Assembly (NCBI RefSeq): GCF_005298175.1
Contig: NZ_SZYH01000002.1
Location: forward strand, 372,001 to 436,000
Reading direction: 5' to 3'
DNA from: Marinobacter panjinensis
GTDB taxonomy: Bacteria; Pseudomonadota; Gammaproteobacteria; Pseudomonadales; Oleiphilaceae
DNA length: 64,000 bases
Under the pieces are notes generated by a model. It searched no databases. It saw nothing but the letters and a program-made list of their open reading frames with translations, and was not told the DNA's origin. Each line of letters opens with the position of its first letter. Positions within the stretch are counted from its first letter, which is position 1. Of the stretch, positions 23,171 to 31,248 are shown in pieces. Both the position numbers and the translations under genes were made by a program.

Positions 23171-24982
23171 TCAGAGGTTCGGGGTCAATGTCAGGTCAAT
23201 GCCATTGTCCGGACCGGCGAGGAACTGGTTCAGAACGTCGGTCAGCGGACCGCAGTTCTGCAGTGCTGGCAGATCGTAGTTACCGGTTACGTCACCACCT
23301 TCAGAGAGTGAGAAGTTGGTGCCTTCCACCGATGCCAGCCCGATGCTTACCGGGTCGGCCGTGCGGCAGTCTCTGCCGCCACCGACGGGGATCTTCAGGC
23401 CGAACAGCCGAACCGTCACTTTGGGAACTTTCACGTAGAGTGAAGAGTTGGCGGTCAGGTTGCCGTTGATCAGCGTGCCGGTAGTGATATCTGCCTGCTC
23501 GAACTCCACCCTGGCGTTGGCAGTAAGGCTCTTGAACAGCAGCGGGATCTTGAATTGTCCCTGGGTGGGATCCAGTGCAAGGTCCGCTTCGAACATGCCG
23601 GTAGCCAGCTCCAGTTGGGTTGCAATGCTGCCCGACAGAGGCAGTGAGCTGCCGGAGGCCTTGATGTCGGTTTGTCCTGCCAGGTCCAGGAGAACCTCGA
23701 GGGTGTCACCAGTGCCATCGTTACCCTGGCCACTTAGTGGAACTGAAACGTCCGGGGTTGCCGGGTCGTCGGAGGTGATGTCTAGGGAAGCGCTACGACC
23801 GCCGGTAGCAGAGGGCGTGAAGCTGATGTCGACGGTGCAGGCCTCCTCGGGTGCGACGGTAGTGCAGTCGTTGGTCTGGATGAAATCACTGCTGTTGCCA
23901 CCACTGATATCGATACCGGTGATCACCAGCGATTCATTGCCTTCGTTGGAGATAGTGATTTCCGCGGAAGCAGTTTCACCGAGCATCACGGTGCCGAAGC
24001 TGATGTCTTCCGGAGTTACAACGATTTCCGGTATGGGAGCCAGCACGCTGGTGCCTGTCAGTGGCACATCCACCAACGGCGTCTCGGCATCGCCGGATTC
24101 GATGGTCAGAACCGCACTCTGGTCACCTTCGCCATCCGGAATATAGGTAATGGCTACATCACAGCTCTCGCCAGAGGCTACGGTTGTACAGCTGTTGGTC
24201 TGAGTGAACGCAGCAGCGTCGGTTCCACCGAGGCTGATGTTGTTGATGCCAAGCTCTGCCTGGCCGGTGTTGGCGATGGTAACCACCTCTTCAGCCGTGG
24301 TGCCGGCCTGCACGGTGCCGAAGTCGATGCTTTCCGGGCTGACGGCAATACGTGGCTCAAACTGCTCGTCGGGAACGACCTGCATGGTTTGCAGGATGTT
24401 GTCCTGTCCCGGGTTCTGGACACACGCGGACGTAAACTCGCCGATGGGTGCCGGCGCAATATCACCGTTCTCAACCCGGGCAATCATGTCGAGCGTAAGA
24501 CCGCCGATGGTGATGACGGCCTCACCAACATCGTCTTCGTTAAAGGTGATGGCCGGAGAAGTACCCTGGGCCGGTACGGTAAATTCGCCGGTTTCATCGG
24601 GAATGGGTGACTGGGGAATGGTCAGGGGCACCGTCAGGTCGATCTCGCGATTTGGCGTGACGACCGTTGTTTCATTGGTGGCGGTGCCCTCAATGGTGGC
24701 AGAACCCACCAGTTTAAGGCCTAGCCGCGAATCTTCGTTCACCGTCGTCAGTGCGTCTACGGTGAATTCCTGGGTCGGCTCGCCCACCGTTGCCTGGGTG
24801 GGGACATCGGCACTGATCTGGGCGCGAATCGGCTGATCACCAATCAACGGGAATGGGCAGGTGAATTCCAGTTCCAGTGACACGGGTTCGGCAAAGGCAT
24901 TGCCGCCACCGGTCATCAGCGCCGCGGCGGCTATCGCCGTACCGAACGTGCGGACGCTTTTGTTGGGTTTCCTGAGTTTCAT
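23171..24982 (-). CDS. Secreted choice-of-anchor D repeat protein with DUF6801-like N-terminus
   Basis: 603 residues. The signal peptide ends about residue 31. Residues 38-190 or so (LEFTCPFPLIGDQPI) resemble DUF6801, better known from actinobacterial surface proteins. Two choice-of-anchor D / ASH-type immunoglobulin-like repeats follow (about 209-310 and 313-412, each with FGTV, NEG/NTGQ, SCTTV-type cysteine pairs and a closing PLTG or PLSG). The last 185 residues are another beta-rich domain that echoes the first. Start: AGAGGACG upstream of ATG. It is likely surface-exposed or periplasmic, and adhesion or lipid contact is only a guess. Confidence 0.75.
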   Translation of the reverse strand: MKLRKPNKSVRTFGTAIAAAALMTGGGNAFAEPVSLELEFTCPFPLIGDQPIRAQISADVPTQATVGEPTQEFTVDALTTVNEDSRLGLKLVGSATIEGTATNETTVVTPNREIDLTVPLTIPQSPIPDETGEFTVPAQGTSPAITFNEDDVGEAVITIGGLTLDMIARVENGDIAPAPIGEFTSACVQNPGQDNILQTMQVVPDEQFEPRIAVSPESIDFGTVQAGTTAEEVVTIANTGQAELGINNISLGGTDAAAFTQTNSCTTVASGESCDVAITYIPDGEGDQSAVLTIESGDAETPLVDVPLTGTSVLAPIPEIVVTPEDISFGTVMLGETASAEITISNEGNESLVITGIDISGGNSSDFIQTNDCTTVAPEEACTVDISFTPSATGGRSASLDITSDDPATPDVSVPLSGQGNDGTGDTLEVLLDLAGQTDIKASGSSLPLSGSIATQLELATGMFEADLALDPTQGQFKIPLLFKSLTANARVEFEQADITTGTLINGNLTANSSLYVKVPKVTVRLFGLKIPVGGGRDCRTADPVSIGLASVEGTNFSLSEGGDVTGNYDLPALQNCGPLTDVLNQFLAGPDNGIDLTLTPNL

Positions 24983-25237
24983 GAGTTCGTCCTCTAGGGT
25001 TTCAGTCTTTGTTGTATGGGTATGCAGAAATCACCGATGAGGACTGCTGTATCGGTCTTGCAATGACTCCCTTTATGTCAGCGCGGCGGTTTATCCCCCG
25101 CGCCGTTGTATTAGGCCGCCGGGGGGCGGACAGGGTCATTGCTGAGGCCGGCAGGGTTTTTGTTCAAAGCGGAGACAGGGCAGGGGAATTTCCGTTTTCG
25201 TGACGCTCTTCAAATCCTCGTTGTCGCCCGGTGGGGC

Positions 25238-26272
25238 TTATTTGCGGTCTCGCGCCTGCCGGCGAATATCGCCCGGCGTATGTCCGGTCCATGACCGGTA
25301 GGCCTTGGTAAATCCGGCCTGATCGCTGAACCCCAGCTTTTCGGCAATGGAATCCAGGGGGACAGCGGTATCGGTAAGATACAGGGTGGCAAAGTACTGG
25401 CGAATATCGTTCCGCAGTTTTCGGAAAGAGGTTCCCGCCGTTGTGAGATGTTGGCGGAGGGTGCGGGGGCTCATATCGAGCCTGCGAGCAAGGTTGTCCA
25501 TGGTGCAGGGTCGCCCGGGCTGGCTCATGATCATTTCCCGAACCTGCATAACGGTTTCATCCGCCTGCTCGGAAGGTTCATGTTCCCGCGAGCGGGCATT
25601 GGCCAGGATAAACTCAAGACCGGTTTCGTCACTGCGTATTGGCCGGCCGGACAGCGGCATGGTGACCTGGCTTGCCGGGGCGTTGAAACGAAATTCACAA
25701 TCGCTGGCAATGGTGTTCCATTGTTCGGGGCTCAGACCGGTATCAAAATCGAATTCGAAACAGAAGTGCGTGCATACCTGGGAGGATATCCGGTGGATAC
25801 TGCCCATGTAGATCTTGGTCAGGCAGGGGTGAAGGTCTCCCAGGCCCCAGTTGTCCTGCAGCCGTATACGGAACGTGGAGCCGGTAGAGCTCAGGTCCAT
25901 ATCCATCAGCGGCAGGCCAACCCGGAGATACTGCACGATCATGCTGATCAGCCGGCGTGGGTTTTCCTGGCCCAGCACGGCGAAGCCCAGCAGCCCATGA
26001 GCGGGAAGATCCAGTTGCTGGCCGAACTGAAATGCGGCCCGCTCATCACCCATTAACCATTCCGCTTTGCCCAGCAACTGGAGAACCTGGCCCATGGACA
26101 GGCAGGCATCCGGGTTCTCCAGCATCTCGCTGGTGACATTGGTGTCGCCCAGAATGGCGTGGCGCCTGACACCCCTGCGTTCCATAAAACGTATAAACTG
26201 CCGGGCATACCGCGCGGAGATAATGGGGACTTCAAGAGCCATTCGACTGGAAGTTTCCACCATTCGTTCCAT
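25238..26272 (-). CDS. AraC family transcriptional regulator
   Basis: 344 residues from the ATG at 26272: an Arabinose_bd-type (PF12625) N-terminal sensor domain (ARYARQFIRFMERRGV onward) and a C-terminal AraC double helix-turn-helix (NLARRLDMSPRTLRQHL, then IAEKLGFSDQAGFTKAYRSW). Many relatives (OruR, lipid or fatty-acid-responsive regulators) act on metabolic genes next door. Longer in-frame versions up to 26500 would overlap the divergent methyltransferase and are unlikely; ATG 26263 and 26242 are other options. Confidence 0.85.
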   Translation of the reverse strand: MERMVETSSRMALEVPIISARYARQFIRFMERRGVRRHAILGDTNVTSEMLENPDACLSMGQVLQLLGKAEWLMGDERAAFQFGQQLDLPAHGLLGFAVLGQENPRRLISMIVQYLRVGLPLMDMDLSSTGSTFRIRLQDNWGLGDLHPCLTKIYMGSIHRISSQVCTHFCFEFDFDTGLSPEQWNTIASDCEFRFNAPASQVTMPLSGRPIRSDETGLEFILANARSREHEPSEQADETVMQVREMIMSQPGRPCTMDNLARRLDMSPRTLRQHLTTAGTSFRKLRNDIRQYFATLYLTDTAVPLDSIAEKLGFSDQAGFTKAYRSWTGHTPGDIRRQARDRK

Positions 26273-26436
26273 GACAGGGAGCCTTCTGTTAATGGGATTG
26301 CCGCTTTCGGCGTACAGTGGTTCACTATGGTCAGGCCAGTATAGGCGGGGTTTCGGGCGCTGATTTTGCTCATCGTTCACGGTTCTGGTTTCATGGCCGG
26401 AAATGACAATGAAACATTGGTTAGGTTTTGCAGGAG

Positions 26437-27084
26437 ATGCATCCATTGACAGCCCGTTGCCCGGTTTGCGAGACGCCCGCACTGGTGCCGTTCCAGACAA
26501 TCAACGACATCCGCTATCACCGCTGTGAAACCTGTGAGGCAACGGTCATGGATGACTCTGGCTGGCTGGGCGAGCGCGAGGAGAAGGCAATCTATGATCT
26601 TCACGATAACGACCTGCAGGACGAAGGCTACCGAGGTTTCCTCTCGAAGCTGACCAACCCGCTACTTGAACGACTGGCACCCGGCGCCCGTGGCCTGGAT
26701 TTCGGCTGCGGTCCCGGGCCGGCACTGGCGGCTATGCTGCGGGAGGCGGGGATGGAGATGACGGTCTATGATCCGTTTTTCTACCCGGAGAAGTCCGTGC
26801 TAAAGCAGCAGTACGATTTTATTACCTGCACAGAAGTGGTGGAGCATCTGCATCGTCCGGCTGAGGTCTTTCGTCAGCTGGACGGGCTGCTGGTCTCCGG
26901 TGGCTGGCTGGGTGTGATGACCTGTTTCCAGACCGATGATGAGCGCTTTGCCAACTGGCACTACCGGCGCGACCCGACGCATATTGTGTTTTACCGCCGG
27001 GCGACCATGGACTGGTTGGCCAGTGCTCAGGGCTGGGCGCTGGAGATTCCGGCCAAGGACGTGGCACTGTTCCAGAAGGGTTAG
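26437..27084 (+). CDS. Class I SAM-dependent methyltransferase with N-terminal zinc-ribbon-like motif
   Basis: 215 residues. Two CxxC pairs at the N-terminus (CPVCET and CETCEA) suggest a small zinc knuckle. The Rossmann SAM site is LDFGCGPGPAL, the acidic tip is VYDPFF, and TCTEVVEHLHRP resembles UbiG/Tam-type motif II. The substrate is unknown. AGGAG directly abuts the ATG, an unusually short spacing; TTG 26428 is an alternative start. The stop overlaps the converging C39 gene by 4 bases. Confidence 0.82.
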   Translation: MHPLTARCPVCETPALVPFQTINDIRYHRCETCEATVMDDSGWLGEREEKAIYDLHDNDLQDEGYRGFLSKLTNPLLERLAPGARGLDFGCGPGPALAAMLREAGMEMTVYDPFFYPEKSVLKQQYDFITCTEVVEHLHRPAEVFRQLDGLLVSGGWLGVMTCFQTDDERFANWHYRRDPTHIVFYRRATMDWLASAQGWALEIPAKDVALFQKG

Positions 27085-28073
27085 TCGGGGGAGGGACATT
27101 CCAGCACCGGGCATGTGCCGGGGCTGTCCTGATCCACTATCTCCGGGATTGCGCCGTCAAAGCGTTCCGGGTTGATCGTCGCAGCACAGCGGGCGGCAGT
27201 TTCAGCAGCGGTGGCGCAGCCCTGGGCTGCCAGTGAGTGGGCCAGGTTGTTCCAGCCCGCGGCCACCCCGGGGAATTTCCGGGTCAGGCGCAGGTAATGG
27301 TGCGTGGCCCGCTTTTGTTTTCCCTGCGCCCAGGCGATATTTCCCTGCCCCATAATGGCAGCGGGCTGATCGGGCCAGGCCTGTTCCGCGGTCTCATAGG
27401 CCGTTGTTGCAGCCAGGGTCCGGCCAGTGCTTTCCAGATCGTTGGCCGACATCAGGTAGCGCAACGGTTCGGCGGTTGCCGGCAGCTGGTGGGGTGGCAG
27501 CATGACCGCCGCCCAGTTTTCAGCGCGAGTCCAGGTGGCCATGAACACTTCCAGGGTTTCCTCGTGGTGCTCACGGGTATCGGTATGAAGAATGATGTTC
27601 CGTTCCTCGGCATCGAACCCCATTACCACGGCAAAATGCCACTGTGGCCACCAGCCAAACCTCAGGTTTTGCATCACCAGCACAGGATGACCTGCAGCCA
27701 CTTCTTCCAGCAGGCTTTCCAGTGAGCCATCCAGTGGGTATACCAGCAGTCCATGGGCACGGGCGGCCGCTACCAGTTCCACTTTCAGGCTGCCCTGGCG
27801 TTCCGGTAGGTAGACCAGTTCCTTGAGCACGTCCGGATGGGTGTTCAGGCCCTGACTGTTCAGCATCATGGCGAGGGAAGCGGGGCCACATTGATAGCGT
27901 TCCTGGGCGTAGAAGGGAACATGTTCCAGCACTCGACGTTGATCCATGTCGGAGGCGATGGTGAGGGTGTCTGTTTCCGGCCACTGGGGGCGGCTGGCGC
28001 AGCCCGCCAGAATCATTACCAGAACAGTACTGGTAACGATTCGAAGCAGGTGCGAATGGGCGGCGATAGTCAC
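27081..28073 (-). CDS. PA2778-type C39 cysteine peptidase lipoprotein with TPR tail
   Basis: 330 residues: lipobox LAGC (Cys25), then a C39-like papain-fold domain with catalytic Cys62 (YQCGPASLAMML) and His146 (WHFAVV), then a TPR-like helical C-terminus (AAAETAARCAATI). In Pseudomonas, PA2778 family genes sit next to PA2779, as here. It probably acts in the periplasm; no substrate is known, though C39 domains usually cleave double-glycine leaders. It starts with GTG, 12 bases after the PA2779-type gene, as the last gene of a four-gene operon. Confidence 0.85.
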   Translation of the reverse strand: MTIAAHSHLLRIVTSTVLVMILAGCASRPQWPETDTLTIASDMDQRRVLEHVPFYAQERYQCGPASLAMMLNSQGLNTHPDVLKELVYLPERQGSLKVELVAAARAHGLLVYPLDGSLESLLEEVAAGHPVLVMQNLRFGWWPQWHFAVVMGFDAEERNIILHTDTREHHEETLEVFMATWTRAENWAAVMLPPHQLPATAEPLRYLMSANDLESTGRTLAATTAYETAEQAWPDQPAAIMGQGNIAWAQGKQKRATHHYLRLTRKFPGVAAGWNNLAHSLAAQGCATAAETAARCAATINPERFDGAIPEIVDQDSPGTCPVLECPSPD

Positions 28074-28085
28074 GAAGTCAGCGCG

Positions 28086-28487
28086 CTACCGGATGCAGTT
28101 GATGAACGGGTAGATGTTGGTGGCACACAGCATGTCGGTGATGACAAACACCAACAGGAACAGAACGATGATGCCTACGACGTCTTCACCTACCGGCGCT
28201 TCTGCCAGCTGTTGCTCGAAGGCCGACAGCTCCGCCGGTGTCAGGTTCTGGATGCGTTCTTCAACCTGGTCCTGGCTGACACCCATTTGCGCGAGCTTGT
28301 CTTTCACTTCATCGCGCTCGAGCATGTCCAGCAGCGACTGGCGGTCAAGGTCGGCGCTTTGTTCAGTCAGCAGCTCGCCGGTGCCAACCATACCTGCCGT
28401 TGCAGACGTTGCCCAGACGGTGCTGAATGCCACCATGAGCGCCATGAAAAACGATACGTATCGCAGGTGCTTTCTTATAGTCTGCAT
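28086..28487 (-). CDS. PA2779 family (DUF6627) small membrane protein
   Basis: 133 residues. The N-terminal hydrophobic segment (about 11-32) is a signal or anchor. An amphipathic helical domain follows (LDRQSLLDMLERDEVKDKLA), and a C-terminal hydrophobic helix (VVGIIVLFLLVFVITDMLC) ends in a short cysteine-containing tail. It has a perfect AAGGAG ribosome binding site. The family is always seen with PA2778-type peptidases as far as I know; it could be a substrate or partner of that enzyme, which is inference. Confidence 0.85.
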   Translation of the reverse strand: MQTIRKHLRYVSFFMALMVAFSTVWATSATAGMVGTGELLTEQSADLDRQSLLDMLERDEVKDKLAQMGVSQDQVEERIQNLTPAELSAFEQQLAEAPVGEDVVGIIVLFLLVFVITDMLCATNIYPFINCIR

Positions 28488-28507
28488 TCCACTCTCCTTG
28501 CTTTCGT

Positions 28508-29605
28508 TTAAGAAACTCGATTCCCGGGTTCCGGCTCCGGTTTGGCAGGCTGTATTTCGAGGCGTCTTTCCGGCCAGTTCAGAATACCTGATCGGGTGAC
28601 CATACGCTCTGCCAATTCGGGAAAATCCTGTTTAACAACATTGGCCGCAAATTCCGATAGAAAAGCGGACTTGAGAGTAGCACGTGCTTTCTGGGTTCCA
28701 GGTTCCAGATAAGGGGCGGACGAGAGCAAAAGAAATCCGTCGTCCGGTACCCGGCCGCTCTCCATATTGGCTCTGATGATACCGGCGGCCTGGCGGATGG
28801 GGTGCGACAGGTCCGGGCTGTAGGGGCCGATGATCAAAGCCACATTGGGCACATGCAGAAAATCGAATCCCCGTCCGATGCAAATAACCCACTCCCGGTG
28901 CTCAATGTTCAGTTCCCGGTCGCTTTTCCTGATTTCAGTAATGTGCTGAATGTTGCCGTGGACCAGCGGTAGCAGGTCCCGCTGGACCGGTATCGGCATA
29001 TCGGGATACAGGGCTGCTATTCGTGAACCGACCTTGTCGGCCTCGGTGGGAGCAATGGTGGACAGGTCCAGGCTGAGGTCGTCGCGACCGTGCAGAACCA
29101 GGGCGTCCTCATCGGTTTCGAAGCCACAGACCAGGGGGTAGACCGTCTGGTGCCCGCTGCCAAACAACGCTTCAACCTGACGGCGGATACTGAAGGCATG
29201 TGCCCGGGCGGCATCACGGTCGCAGTTGAAGCCGGCGCATCCCCGTTCCGTGGCGCCTTTGGAATAGTGGTAGGTGATGACAATGAGCACCCGCCTGCCG
29301 GCGCTGACGGCCTCCTGCACTGTGTCGGCAAGCATGTCTCCGAGATACGGCCAGCCGAGGTCAAAAATACCGCCAAGGTTGCGAAAGGGGTGGATGATGC
29401 CCAGCGGTGTCTGGGTCACATAGGGCAGATGGATGCGGCCATCCATGCACTTCATGGCAATGATCAGCGTGTTGTGTTCCGCCAGGTAACGTTGGCGCGC
29501 CAGGTGGTTCTCGGGGCTGCAGAAGCTTGCCGAGTGCTTTCGGCTCAGCTCCATCAGCCAGTCAATCCGCTCGTTAATGGGCCGGGAATGGACGGGTGTG
29601 TTCAT
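28508..29605 (-). CDS. CsoSCA-like (carboxysome-type) beta-carbonic anhydrase domain protein
   Basis: 365 residues. The zinc-site pattern is CMDGR (Cys53, Asp55, Arg57), then His113 and Cys123 in HYSKGATERGC, matching the C-x-D-x-R / H / C layout of beta-class and CsoSCA carbonic anhydrases. No cso or RuBisCO gene is near, so it is unlikely to be in a carboxysome. No signal peptide is seen, suggesting a cytosolic protein. The start at 29605 has GAGG nine bases upstream; a GTG at 29614 does not. It is the second gene of the PLD / CA / PA2779 / PA2778 operon (gaps 12-20 bases). Activity is unproven. Confidence 0.7.
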   Translation of the reverse strand: MNTPVHSRPINERIDWLMELSRKHSASFCSPENHLARQRYLAEHNTLIIAMKCMDGRIHLPYVTQTPLGIIHPFRNLGGIFDLGWPYLGDMLADTVQEAVSAGRRVLIVITYHYSKGATERGCAGFNCDRDAARAHAFSIRRQVEALFGSGHQTVYPLVCGFETDEDALVLHGRDDLSLDLSTIAPTEADKVGSRIAALYPDMPIPVQRDLLPLVHGNIQHITEIRKSDRELNIEHREWVICIGRGFDFLHVPNVALIIGPYSPDLSHPIRQAAGIIRANMESGRVPDDGFLLLSSAPYLEPGTQKARATLKSAFLSEFAANVVKQDFPELAERMVTRSGILNWPERRLEIQPAKPEPEPGNRVS

Positions 29606-29624
29606 TGAAATCACCTCTTCAAAT

Positions 29625-31061
29625 TTAAAACGTAGACAGTCCCGTCGCCTCCATCAACCTGTATTGCCAGTATCGTAACCTGGATTCGTCCGCCCAGGCT
29701 TCGTAAGGCAGGCTCATCACCGGTGTATCACCGGGACCAAGGTTCCACTGCTCGTCAAAGAAGCCTGACGCTTTGAGTACCATTACCGAATGCGTTGTCG
29801 ACGTTAGGTGAACACTGGTCTCAAGATTCAGATCGTCCAGATTTCGGCGGGTGAAATTGGCAGAGCCTAACAGCAGTTGTGCGTTGCCATCATAATCGCG
29901 CCTCAGAAGAAGCTTGGTGTGGCATTGCTCACCCTCGGTGTGACACCAGCGTACTGTGACGCCGGCGTTGTTGAGTTCCATCGCGGTCTGGCGATTGGGG
30001 ATGCCGCTCTTCTTGAGGCCGAAGGCGTCGTTATTGGCGTCCAGCAACACGCGCACCTGCACGCCTCGTTTATGGGCGTCTTTCAACGCCTCCACAAGGG
30101 CGCGATGGGACAGGTAGAAAATCGCCAGGTCCAGGCGGTCTCCGGGTGCCGCAGTGTCGATAATCTCCCTGGCGGACGCGAGGATGGCCGATTCGGTGAC
30201 AATCCTGATGGTTTCCGGTGATTCAGGCTCAGTGGCGGGAAGGTTGCCCAGGGCAGTGTCCACAGCGGTTGTGTCCGCACCGGACAGGGCAAGAACAGCC
30301 CGCTCGGACCTGAGCAGGTCAGCAACCGCCGGGCCCTCGAATCGCAGGCCAATGTTGCTGTGGCGGCTACTGCCATCGTGGGGGTTGGCGGAGGTGACCA
30401 GCGCCGTGAAACCGTCAGCGCTGTCCACCACCAGTGTTTTGCGATGGTTGGCTTTGAAATTGGGTAGTGCCAGGTAGCTGCGAAGGGTGACCGGTTGTTC
30501 TCCCAGCGCATTGGGCAACCAGCCCCCAGAGGCAGAGTTGCCCATCCACTGACAGCAAATCCGCCATAATCCGGACCAGAGCGGATTGCTGTCACGCAGG
30601 GGTTCCAGGCGGGTTTCCACCACCGGTATGCCAGCCTGTCGGAGTTGCTCGAAGTGGGGGGAAGTTGTACCGCCATAGACCGTATTGATGGGATCGGAGA
30701 TCACGATGATCTCCATATCGGGATGCGCCTGCTTGCGTGCAATCAGCGCATCGGTAAGCGTGCTGGCCAGCGGTATCTGGCGGCTGTCGTTGGCGCGGAA
30801 ATCGTTAAACAGGAACATGTCCACCAACACAAACTGCTGTGCATCGGCAATCAGGCTGAAGATTTCTGTAAAGATCTCCTGATCCAGCCGTGGTTCTTCA
30901 TTGCCGAAGTGCAGGGTTCTGTCGGTGAGCAGCCTGGGGTTGATAACCGGCTGTTCATCACCGTGGAAGCTGAGCCCCTGAGGGAGGGATTTGAATGAGT
31001 GGTAGAGGCTGGTTGTTGTGATGGCCAGAACAATCAGACCAATCAGTAACTTGAATGTCAT
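29625..31061 (-). CDS. Phospholipase D family protein (two HKD motifs), membrane-anchored
   Basis: 478 residues with an N-terminal membrane helix (about 4-19). The two PLD half-sites are NHRKTLVVD (His206, Lys208) and CHTKLLLRRD (His381, Lys383, then GSANFTRRN). Two HKD motifs in one chain make a complete active site for phosphodiester transfer or hydrolysis; cardiolipin-synthase-like or phospholipase activity in the periplasm is plausible. It is the first gene of the four-gene operon and is divergent from the kinase operon. Confidence 0.85.
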   Translation of the reverse strand: MTFKLLIGLIVLAITTTSLYHSFKSLPQGLSFHGDEQPVINPRLLTDRTLHFGNEEPRLDQEIFTEIFSLIADAQQFVLVDMFLFNDFRANDSRQIPLASTLTDALIARKQAHPDMEIIVISDPINTVYGGTTSPHFEQLRQAGIPVVETRLEPLRDSNPLWSGLWRICCQWMGNSASGGWLPNALGEQPVTLRSYLALPNFKANHRKTLVVDSADGFTALVTSANPHDGSSRHSNIGLRFEGPAVADLLRSERAVLALSGADTTAVDTALGNLPATEPESPETIRIVTESAILASAREIIDTAAPGDRLDLAIFYLSHRALVEALKDAHKRGVQVRVLLDANNDAFGLKKSGIPNRQTAMELNNAGVTVRWCHTEGEQCHTKLLLRRDYDGNAQLLLGSANFTRRNLDDLNLETSVHLTSTTHSVMVLKASGFFDEQWNLGPGDTPVMSLPYEAWADESRLRYWQYRLMEATGLSTF

Positions 31062-31248
31062 TGTTATGCTTCCGGGCGGAGACGTCCATTTTGTGAACTA
31101 TACGACAGAAGGGCGGTTGGCGTCCTTTAAACCCTCTTCATCACCGGTTAATTCCACTAGACGCGTGATGGTGCTCCCAGCTAAACAAACCTTTACAAAA
31201 AACAGCCCCTGGTAACCTATCGCTGCCCGCGTTCACTTTATAAACTTG

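Noticed and set aside
23448..24146. 232-codon plus-strand open frame
   Set aside because: Antisense to the choice-of-anchor D gene; the Ser/Val-rich sequence mirrors its codon use.
26273..26500. N-terminal extension of the AraC regulator
   Set aside because: It overlaps the divergent methyltransferase gene, and the added sequence is unlike the family.
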